DNA of 6,067 nucleotides from positions 1 through 6,067 of the forward strand of contig JAFZGR010000235.1 in assembly GCA_017555325.1 (NCBI GenBank). The letters are read 5' to 3'. The notes under the pieces were generated by a model. It ran no database searches. It was not told the origin of the DNA and saw only the letters and a program-made list of their open reading frames with translations. Shown piece after piece: positions 1 through 5,178 of this stretch. The number at the start of each line of letters is the position of its first letter. Positions within the stretch are counted from its first letter, which is position 1. A program made the position numbers and the translations under genes. Source of the DNA: Alphaproteobacteria bacterium (lineage in GTDB: Bacteria; Pseudomonadota; Alphaproteobacteria; CAAHEQ01; UBA3637).

Positions 1-115
1 ACACACCCAATAAATATTGGTTTGTGCAAACTTTTTTACCACCAATACGACCACGTTCACCCATACAAGCGGACAAAGCCATACATAATAAAGCAACAAC
101 TAAAATTTTACGCAT
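1..115 (-). CDS. Small lipoprotein, N-terminal part (runs off left edge)
   Basis: Reading from the ATG at 115 towards base 1 gives 38 codons without a stop, and the gene continues outside the window. The protein begins MRKILVVALLCMALSAC, a lipoprotein signal peptide: basic residues at 2-3, a hydrophobic core, and the lipobox L-S-A-C with the lipidated cysteine at residue 17. It continues MGERGRIGGKKVCTNQYLLGV. The start is supported by a strong Shine-Dalgarno AAAGGAG eight bases upstream and by a promoter at 162-190. It diverges from tRNA-Gly. The mature domain is too short here to assign a family. By known lipoprotein sorting it should be anchored to the inner or outer membrane. Confidence 0.75.
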   Translation of the reverse strand, partial: MRKILVVALLCMALSACMGERGRIGGKKVCTNQYLLGV

Positions 116-161
116 ATTAAATTCTCCTTTATATTGATTGGGGGATTTTCCCTTACAGGCT

Positions 162-190
162 ACTTTAGTCGATATTTTGATTTTTTTCAA
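162..190 (-). promoter_or_regulatory. Promoter of the left-edge lipoprotein gene
   Basis: On the minus strand TTGAAA (190-185) is followed after exactly 17 bases by TAAAGT (167-162), a good sigma-70-type -35 and a fair -10 box. Transcription would start near 155, giving a leader of about 40 bases. The leader contains a small GGGAAAATCCC hairpin (142-152) before the Shine-Dalgarno. Bases 191-300 are AT-rich and non-coding. They hold the palindrome ACTTAAGT (241-248 region) and an 8-base inverted repeat TATTTGAT/ATCAAATA (226-233, 271-278), with no assigned role. Confidence 0.55.
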
Positions 191-313
191 TTCTTTTTTA
201 CTGATGTTTTGGTAAAAAAGGTACTTATTTGATGAACAAGACTTAAGTTTATTTGTAAAATAACAATTTAATCAAATAGTTATCAAAAAAATAAAGAATT
301 TGAAATTTTTTTC

Positions 314-342
314 TTGCTTTTTTTTTAAAAATATGGCATAAA
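314..342 (+). promoter_or_regulatory. Promoter of tRNA-Gly
   Basis: TTGCTT (314-319) and CATAAA (337-342) are separated by 17 bases, placing the start of transcription near 349-351, about ten bases before the mature tRNA 5' end. The -10 region lies inside an inverted repeat GGCATA-AA-TATGCC (335-348). The -35 hexamer TTGCTT recurs upstream of the pilin leader at 2511-2516 on the other strand. Confidence 0.5.
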
Positions 343-359
343 TATGCCTATCGCAACAT

Positions 360-434
360 GCGGGCGTAGCTCAGGGGTAGAGCGCAACCTTGCCAAGGTT
401 GATGTCGAGGGTTCGAATCCCTTCACCCGCTCCA
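360..434 (+). tRNA. tRNA-Gly (anticodon GCC)
   Basis: A full cloverleaf of 75 bases with encoded CCA (432-434). The parts are: acceptor 360-366/424-430, D-stem GCTC/GAGC (369-372/380-383), anticodon stem CAACC/GGTTG (385-389/397-401) with loop TTGCCAA and anticodon GCC at 392-394, and T-arm GAGGG-TTCGAAT-CCCTT (407-423). The discriminator is T431, as expected for bacterial tRNA-Gly. It reads GGC and GGU codons. One oddity is that the sixth acceptor pair is C365 opposite A425, a mismatch. All other stem positions pair; the outer T-stem pair is G-U. A promoter precedes it and a terminator follows directly, so it is a single-gene transcript. Confidence 0.97.
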
Positions 435-440
435 ATAAAT

Positions 441-468
441 AATCCGGCCAAAGTGCCGGATTTTTTTT
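441..468 (+). terminator. Intrinsic terminator of tRNA-Gly
   Basis: Eight perfect pairs AATCCGGC (441-448) / GCCGGATT (455-462) with a six-base loop, running into eight T (461-468). It lies seven bases after the CCA end. Confidence 0.92.
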
Positions 469-481
469 GTTGGATATGGGG

Positions 482-724
482 TAGGGCTAAGAACCCGAGC
501 AGAAGGTTCGTTCACGAAGCGACAGTGCAGTAGATGTTCTGAAAAGGATAGTCCGAACATAAGTGAGGACGAGAGAATTTATTCCCGAGCAATCCCTTCA
601 CTTAGATATAAAATTTAAACGGTCACTTTTGGGAGGCTGTTAACTTATTGTAGGTAGGGAATAAAAAATAAATTAGAACATTTTACTCATAATGTTAAAA
701 AAGTTGGAGCTTAGAATAAGTTAA
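482..724 (+). ncRNA. Candidate structured RNA of unknown class (possible orphan OMEGA/HEARO-like RNA)
   Basis: No protein is encoded between the tRNA terminator and the prepilin stop, but this part contains many complementary segments. They are: GAACC/GGTTC (491-495/505-509), competing with TTCG/CGAA (507-510/515-518); ATGTTC/GAACAT (534-539/555-560) with a 15-base loop; AAGTGA/TCACTT (561-566/598-603), where a second TCACTT lies at 623-628; TTATTCCC/GGGAATAA (579-586/657-664); AACATT/AATGTT (677-682/691-696); and a 10-base TTAACTTATT/AATAAGTTAA (640-649/715-724). Some cross, implying pseudoknots or alternative folds. CCCGAGCA occurs twice (494-501, 584-591). The left half is much more GC-rich than its surroundings. 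Class, strand and ends are not established. From 725 to 827 I see only AT-rich sequence with further short complementary pieces (TATACC 726-731 with GGTATA 771-776). Confidence 0.4.
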
Positions 725-827
725 ATATACCCTGATAAAAATAAGTATTCTCGATGAATGCCTGTATTTAGGTATAAGCTTTAAAAGATTTATTCAGATT
801 CGCTTGGTTTATGGAAAAAAAGAGAGT

Positions 828-858
828 ATAAAAATATCGAGGGAAAATCCCCCGATAT
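828..858 (-). terminator. Intrinsic terminator of the prepilin gene
   Basis: The inverted repeat at 834-843/849-858 gives nine of ten pairs around a five-base loop. On the minus strand it is followed by a T-rich run (834-829, ATTTTTATA). It lies about 20 bases after the prepilin stop codon. Confidence 0.75.
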
Positions 859-877
859 AAAAAAATAACAGTGTAAT

Positions 878-2257
878 TTAATGGCAAACAGCATAGGCAG
901 AAGCACCATCTCCATATCTACTGCCGTCATTTTTTGATTGCAAATTAGGACGGGAGCCACGGGGTTCTAAATAAACATAAGATCCGCATGTGTTTGAGTT
1001 CCAAGAACACTGTGCTGTTGCAGAAGTCCAAACCGGTTCAGAAAGCAAATTTTCTAAAGAGGAGGCTAGAGGGGTTTTTTCATAATATTGATTTAATGTT
1101 CCATCCCAAGCAATCATAAATGCGTTAATATCCAGCAGGTTAATGTTTTTTCCTAATGCCTTGCAGGATGCATCAGCATCCCACCAAGACATAACGGATT
1201 TTGATACATAATAAGTATCATTTCCAATCTTGTGTAAGGTGAACATGGAGCTGGCTTTTGTGCAAGAACCCGTTTCTTCCTCTGGGAAGGCTGTTACGGC
1301 ACTTGTGTTTGGGCTGGCACAATAATATCCATTATCGCATTTGTTTACGCTATAAGTACATCCCTTTGCAATGCATTCACCTCCGGAACATTGACCAATG
1401 GTTCCATTGGCAAGTGTGCAGGTGTCAGCATTATAGTGTAATTTTTGACTGCAATATCCACCATAACAAAAAGAACACATTCCTGTATAACCAGTATTGC
1501 ATTCATCATCGGAAGAACAAGTTTTATCAAAAATACGGGCTGTTCCTTCAGGTCTGTTTCCATTAAAGCACAATCCTATATCACAATAATTACCCTCTCC
1601 GCAATCGGTATCTGTTTTGCATTCTCTTCCGCTTGTTAGAGATTCAAAATAAAATTCCATAGTATTTTTTTCGGATAATTCACATGGATCTGTCGCAATT
1701 ACATCATTACGTTCTGCATTACCGACATAAATGGTAGCTTGAGATTTTAATGCATCACCTACCATTTTACAAACCCTAGATGGTATGTCCTCTACAACAA
1801 CTCCCCAAATATCATTCGTTTCATCATGAATGGCTTCCATATTATAGATAGAGCCTTTTACACCCCATTCGGATTCCAAATTGGGTTTTAATCCTCTGGC
1901 TGTTTGTGTTATAATATCAACACCTCTCAGCATAATATCATTGATTGTTTCATTCGCTCGATATTTATCCATACCATAAGAATATCCCATAATCCCACCA
2001 ATGGACAGCACGCCGATAATGGCCAAAGTACCCAACATTTCGACCATAGACCGACCAGATTGGTCGAATCGGAATGCCTTTGGCATAAGATTGTCGCCTC
2101 TCTGGATTCCGGCTCGGAGGCCGGAATGATAGGAAGAAGATTCTGTATTGTCATACTCGTACTTGATACGAGAAGCCAGTGGTATTGTATCCTTATTCCC
2201 AACATTGACAGCCGAATTTGATAAATGAACATCTTTATTAAAATTGAGTGTGCGCAT
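878..2257 (-). CDS. Prepilin-like protein with Cys-rich stalk and C-type-lectin-like C-terminus
   Basis: 459 residues. After a long 68-residue leader comes a prepilin peptidase site, GRSMVE, with G68 at -1 and E73 at +5, then a hydrophobic helix (about 74-92). This is the N-terminus of type IV pilins and pseudopilins; +1 is Arg rather than the usual Phe or Met. Residues 213-313 are rich in cysteines spaced as in EGF-like modules (C213, C219, C225, C230, C247, C253, C261, C264, C269, C280, C290, C295, C300, C307, C313). Residues 338-459 resemble a C-type-lectin fold: YYVSKSVMSWWDADASCKAL, then VWTSA and cysteines at 365, 417, 424 and 458. The start is fixed by GGAGG four bases upstream. Expected location is membrane or extracellular after leader cleavage (inferred). 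Leader residues 29-51 are encoded by a palindromic repeat. Upstream is a structured leader RNA with a terminator. The lectin-like call is from pattern only; a general adhesin or minor pilin is the likely role. Confidence 0.85.
   Translation of the reverse strand: MRTLNFNKDVHLSNSAVNVGNKDTIPLASRIKYEYDNTESSSYHSGLRAGIQRGDNLMPKAFRFDQSGRSMVEMLGTLAIIGVLSIGGIMGYSYGMDKYRANETINDIMLRGVDIITQTARGLKPNLESEWGVKGSIYNMEAIHDETNDIWGVVVEDIPSRVCKMVGDALKSQATIYVGNAERNDVIATDPCELSEKNTMEFYFESLTSGRECKTDTDCGEGNYCDIGLCFNGNRPEGTARIFDKTCSSDDECNTGYTGMCSFCYGGYCSQKLHYNADTCTLANGTIGQCSGGECIAKGCTYSVNKCDNGYYCASPNTSAVTAFPEEETGSCTKASSMFTLHKIGNDTYYVSKSVMSWWDADASCKALGKNINLLDINAFMIAWDGTLNQYYEKTPLASSLENLLSEPVWTSATAQCSWNSNTCGSYVYLEPRGSRPNLQSKNDGSRYGDGASAYAVCH
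2094..2173 (-). repeat. Palindromic repeat element inside the prepilin leader
   Basis: Two perfect hairpins lie within 70 bases: ATTCCGGC/GCCGGAAT (2106-2113/2120-2127, six-base loop) and CTCGTA/TACGAG (2156-2161/2167-2172, five-base loop). A third, CGACCA-GAT-TGGTCG (2052-2066), overlaps the prepilin cleavage-site codons. The CCGGAAT(C)CAG-type palindrome is characteristic of short dispersed elements in alphaproteobacteria, including Rickettsia palindromic elements that sit in frame within genes. Here the element encodes residues 29-51 (SRIKYEYDNT...LRAGI) without breaking the frame. Assignment to a named family is not possible without a genome comparison. Confidence 0.6.
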
Positions 2258-2278
2258 ATAACCTCCATATAATACATT

Positions 2279-2304
2279 AAAAAAATCGCCTTGATAACAG
2301 GCGA
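2279..2304 (-). terminator. Intrinsic terminator in the prepilin leader
   Basis: On the minus strand TCGCCT (2304-2299) pairs with AGGCGA (2291-2286) across a seven-base loop and is followed at once by seven T (2285-2279). It ends 22 bases before the prepilin ATG, so transcripts from upstream must pass it to express the gene. Its 3' arm can instead pair with 2458-2466. Confidence 0.75.
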
Positions 2305-2493
2305 CTGGAAGTTAAGAGCTATTGAGATAAAATAGTGCGACATATTTGATTATGGCGAACCATCGTCTTATTTTGACGCCTTCCAGTCAATACTGGAATT
2401 GCGTGTATTTTTTTCGTCCGACACTATTGGACGTATCTCAAAAGAGGCTCTTATACCTCAAGGCGACTATCATCAAACCTCAACCTAAATTTA
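2279..2493 (-). promoter_or_regulatory. Highly structured leader RNA upstream of prepilin (candidate attenuator or small RNA)
   Basis: Nested complementary blocks form a long rod: 2286-2294/2458-2466 (TCGCCTTGA/TCAAGGCGA, 9 pairs), 2313-2319/2447-2453 (7 pairs), 2322-2329/2434-2441 (TTGAGATA/TATCTCAA, 8 pairs) and 2331-2339/2419-2428 (9 pairs with one bulge). The apical part holds three consecutive hairpins: 2381-2398 (TTCCAGT/ACTGGAA, four-base loop), 2364-2378 (CGTC/GACG) and 2352-2363 (on the minus strand ATGG-TTCG-CCAT, a UUCG loop). The block GACTGGAAG can also pair with CTTCCAGTC in the 3' part (2303-2311 with 2380-2388), overlapping the terminator's 5' arm by two bases. The terminal U-run is on the minus strand, which fixes the orientation. 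I do not recognise an RNA family. A 6S-like rod or a free-standing small RNA is an alternative to a cis-acting leader. Confidence 0.65.
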
Positions 2494-2528
2494 ACAGGAA
2501 GTATAATCAAAAGCAAGATATTATTGAA
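2489..2528 (-). promoter_or_regulatory. Promoter region of the prepilin leader transcript
   Basis: Two overlapping candidates are visible on the minus strand. One is TTGCTT (2516-2511), 16 bases, TTAAAT (2494-2489). The other is TTCAAT (2528-2523), 17 bases, TATACT (2505-2500). Starts would fall near 2482 or 2493, just upstream of the rod-like RNA. The same TATACT hexamer serves as -10 candidate for the operon at 5997. No strong terminator is seen after the upstream PAS gene (stop at 2573), so read-through may also contribute. Confidence 0.4.
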
Positions 2529-2572
2529 TAGTATGAAATTTTATTTTACATTATTTATAAAACAAAAAAGCA

Positions 2573-3667
2573 TTATCTGTTTTTAAATTCTTTGGCATCA
2601 TCCATAAATAAGACACCGCCTTTGGCATGGGGTATCATCAAACGGCGAACGATTTTGCCATTTTCAAGGTAAATAAAATCTTCATGCGGTTTGGTCAAGC
2701 GGGAAAATAAATCGTTTTGAATGCGTTTATATTGTGCAAAATCTTTAACTTGAGGCAAATACCCTTTTTCTTGCATTTTATTCAGAAAATCATCGTATAA
2801 CGGTTCTTTTTTTAACCAAGTTGAATCCAATTTCCATAAATCCGAAAAAGCCTTATTATAAAAAGCCAATCGGGTGCCGGCGTTGAAAATACAAATAGCA
2901 ACAGGTAATTCTTTTAAAGTTAAAATATGAGCCCGTTCCGCATCGGCTAAATATGCATGCAACTTATCTTCAGCGCTTTTGTCTTGACCAAGTGAAAATT
3001 TGTAAGTTTGAGTATTTGACACAAAAGTTCCTTTTTCCCATTGAACATCTGCACTGTCTTCAATTTCCAAATCGGTTTTATTTTTAAAGACAAAAGAACC
3101 ATCCGGTTTTTGAACGGATAGAGGAAACGGCAGAGTGTTTAACAATGTTTCCAGTACATTTTTTTCATTTTCTAAATGTGTATATTTCAGGGCGTTTTCG
3201 GTAAATTCAGCGGTTTGTCTGGAGATATTTTCAAACCATAAAATGTGTGCTTGCTGTTCGGCGTACGGTGTTTTTAAAGCATATCCCCGTACCATAAAAT
3301 GCATTAAATTTAACGCATTTTGAACCGCCAATTCAAACGGTTCATTGTTTGTCAGCATGTTATTCCAAGCTGTATGTAATTCTTTGGCGGATTCTTCCGA
3401 TAAAGCACCGGCAACGGTCATAAAATCCGATCCAGTGTCAACGATATTTAACATCAAACATAATCTGCGGGAACATAATGTTTGTGTTTGGGTTTTAGAT
3501 CGGATTTCATAATAAAAACCTTCGGGCGCCGAAGATAAAACATCATCTAAATGATGGGTTCGTTCCTGTTCTTTAACAGCGGCTCGTTTATAGCGTTCAA
3601 CAACGACGATAAATAAGATAAAGCCGACAATGGCTAAACCGTAAAATATCATCAAGGTTGTTTCCAT
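2573..3667 (-). CDS. Membrane-anchored PAS-like sensor protein without kinase domain
   Basis: 364 residues. A single N-terminal transmembrane helix (about 5-23) is followed by basic residues (RYKRAAVK), so the rest is probably cytoplasmic. Three PAS-like stretches follow: about 40-150, 172-228 (LPFPLSVQKPDGSFVFKNK) and 250-358 (LPVAICIFNAGTRLAFYNKAFSDLWKLD ending GGVLFMDD), with a charged, possibly coiled segment near 155-172. The last region matches the style of PAS domains that precede the kinase core in alphaproteobacterial sensor histidine kinases. The protein stops shortly afterwards at FKNR, and no His-box, N-box or G-box is present. It overlaps comM by one base (TAATG) and has a GAGGG Shine-Dalgarno inside the end of comM, so it is translationally coupled. 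It may be a partner-type sensor or a truncated kinase. No ligand can be inferred. Confidence 0.7.
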   Translation of the reverse strand: METTLMIFYGLAIVGFILFIVVVERYKRAAVKEQERTHHLDDVLSSAPEGFYYEIRSKTQTQTLCSRRLCLMLNIVDTGSDFMTVAGALSEESAKELHTAWNNMLTNNEPFELAVQNALNLMHFMVRGYALKTPYAEQQAHILWFENISRQTAEFTENALKYTHLENEKNVLETLLNTLPFPLSVQKPDGSFVFKNKTDLEIEDSADVQWEKGTFVSNTQTYKFSLGQDKSAEDKLHAYLADAERAHILTLKELPVAICIFNAGTRLAFYNKAFSDLWKLDSTWLKKEPLYDDFLNKMQEKGYLPQVKDFAQYKRIQNDLFSRLTKPHEDFIYLENGKIVRRLMIPHAKGGVLFMDDAKEFKNR

Positions 3668-5178
3668 TATGCCCTCTTATTTTTAAGTGGTTTTCTGAAA
3701 GAAAGTGCTTCAGCAATATGTGTCTTTTTCACGGTTTCGGATAATTCCAAATCTGCAATGGTTCGGGCAACACGCATAATGCGGTGGTATCCTCGAGCCG
3801 ATAGCATCAGTTTTTCAGCCGCCTGTACTAATAAAGTTGAAGCTTCGGTGTCTAAATTTACAATTTTTTCCAAAACAGTGCCATCGGCTTGAGCATTTTT
3901 TGAAAAAGGTAAATCTTTAAAACGAGGGGCCGCAAAATCAATCGCTTTTTGAACACGGGCCCGAATAACGGCTGAACTTTCGCCACCACCACGGCCTAAT
4001 TCCCAAGGCGCAACAGCCGGCACATCAACATGTAGATCGATTCTGTCCAATAAAGGTCCCGAAATTTTAGATTGATATTCTTCACCACATCTGGGGGCTC
4101 GGTGGCATTCATGTCCCGATGTACCCAAATAACCACATCGACACGGATTCATAGCGGCGACTAACTGAAATCTGGCCGGATAAGAAATGTGAACATTGGC
4201 TCTGGCAACGGATACCCGACCCGTTTCCAATGGTTGGCGCAATGCTTCCAAAGTGGAACGAGAAAACTCCGGCAATTCATCTAAAAATAAAATACCGCCA
4301 TGTGCTAATGAAATTTCTCCGGGTCTGGCACGCAAGCCACCCCCAACCAATGCCGGTGTCGTTGCCGAATGATGGGGGTCACGGAACGGACGAGTAGAAA
4401 TCAACCGTCCGTCTTTTAATAATCCGGCGACAGAATGGATGTTGCTGACATTTAAAATTTCTTCCATTGTCATCGGGGGCATGATTGATGGTAATCGGCT
4501 GGCTAACATTGATTTGCCGGATCCCGGCGGTCCAATCATTAAAACATTATGTCCGCCGACAGCCGCTATTTCCATGGCTCGTTTAGCCGTTTCTTGTCCT
4601 TTTATATCCTTAAAATCCAATAGGGCAGATTGTTCGGGTAGAGGGAGTGCCTGAGGCGTTTGTAATAATTGAATGCCTTTAAAATGATTGATTAACGCCA
4701 ACAAAGAAGAGGGGGCAATAATATGCTCATTACCGGACCAAGCCGCCTCCGATCCTTGTTCGGCCGGACAAACCAACCCCATTTTTTGTCGATTAGCCTC
4801 AATCGCTGCTGGTAATACACCGGATACAGAACGAATAGAGCCGTCCAATCCTAACTCACCCATCATAAACCAATCTTGAATAACCTGAGGCGGAAAAACG
4901 CCCATAGCCGCCAACAAAGCCACGGTAATGGGTAAATCGTAATGTGTTCCTTCTTTAACAACATCGGCCGGTGCCAAATTAACGGTGATACGGGCTGCCG
5001 GTAAAGATAAACCGACAGCGGTTAAAGCCGAACGAATACGCTCTTTACTTTCAGCAACGGCTTTGTCTGCCAATCCAACAATAGAAAAAGCGGGCAGACC
5101 ATCCATAATACGGACCTCTGTCCCGACTTTTAAAACATCTACCCCTTCAAAGGCGACGGTATGTGTAGAACCCAGCAT
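3667..5178 (-). CDS. comM: ComM / YifB family Mg-chelatase-like AAA+ ATPase
   Basis: 503 residues, the usual length for the family. The N-terminal domain (about 1-170) is the Lon-protease-like fold typical of YifB/ComM. The AAA+ core follows, with Walker A GPPGSGKS (216-223), Walker B ILFLDE (296-301), the sensor-1 region AAMNPCRCGY (341-350) and the arginine-finger segment GPLLDRIDLH (374-383, R379). Four cysteines (C346, C348, C358, C364) are arranged like a metal site. The C-terminal Mg-chelatase-like part contains SARGYHRIMRVARTIADLE (460-478). In Vibrio and Haemophilus, ComM is a hexameric helicase that drives branch migration when incoming single-stranded DNA is integrated during natural transformation. 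It is widespread also in bacteria not known to be competent. The start codon directly abuts the stop of the upstream lipoprotein gene (TAA-ATG) and has only a weak Shine-Dalgarno (GGTGG), which suggests coupled translation. Confidence 0.96.
   Translation of the reverse strand: MLGSTHTVAFEGVDVLKVGTEVRIMDGLPAFSIVGLADKAVAESKERIRSALTAVGLSLPAARITVNLAPADVVKEGTHYDLPITVALLAAMGVFPPQVIQDWFMMGELGLDGSIRSVSGVLPAAIEANRQKMGLVCPAEQGSEAAWSGNEHIIAPSSLLALINHFKGIQLLQTPQALPLPEQSALLDFKDIKGQETAKRAMEIAAVGGHNVLMIGPPGSGKSMLASRLPSIMPPMTMEEILNVSNIHSVAGLLKDGRLISTRPFRDPHHSATTPALVGGGLRARPGEISLAHGGILFLDELPEFSRSTLEALRQPLETGRVSVARANVHISYPARFQLVAAMNPCRCGYLGTSGHECHRAPRCGEEYQSKISGPLLDRIDLHVDVPAVAPWELGRGGGESSAVIRARVQKAIDFAAPRFKDLPFSKNAQADGTVLEKIVNLDTEASTLLVQAAEKLMLSARGYHRIMRVARTIADLELSETVKKTHIAEALSFRKPLKNKRA

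Noticed and set aside
482..660. RNase P RNA or group I intron, suggested by GGATAGTCCG at 546-555
   Set aside because: The other conserved RNase P regions are absent, and no GACTA-type partner for a group I P7 helix lies upstream; only the short string matches.
1927..2343. Minus-strand open frame of 138 codons overlapping the prepilin start and its leader
   Set aside because: It lies in another frame of the prepilin gene, runs through the leader terminator and has no Shine-Dalgarno; the prepilin frame has clear family motifs.
2279..2466. 6S RNA, suggested by the long rod and length of about 185 bases
   Set aside because: The large unpaired bubble in the middle of the rod and its conserved bases are not seen; the apex instead carries three hairpins. 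Kept only as an alternative.
2286..2466. Miniature transposable element with terminal inverted repeats
   Set aside because: The complementary ends fit a folded RNA with a U-run on one side only, and I see no target-site duplication.
2346..2531. Plus-strand open frame of 61 codons
   Set aside because: It lies across the structured minus-strand leader RNA and its promoter, with no ribosome binding site and no recognisable sequence.
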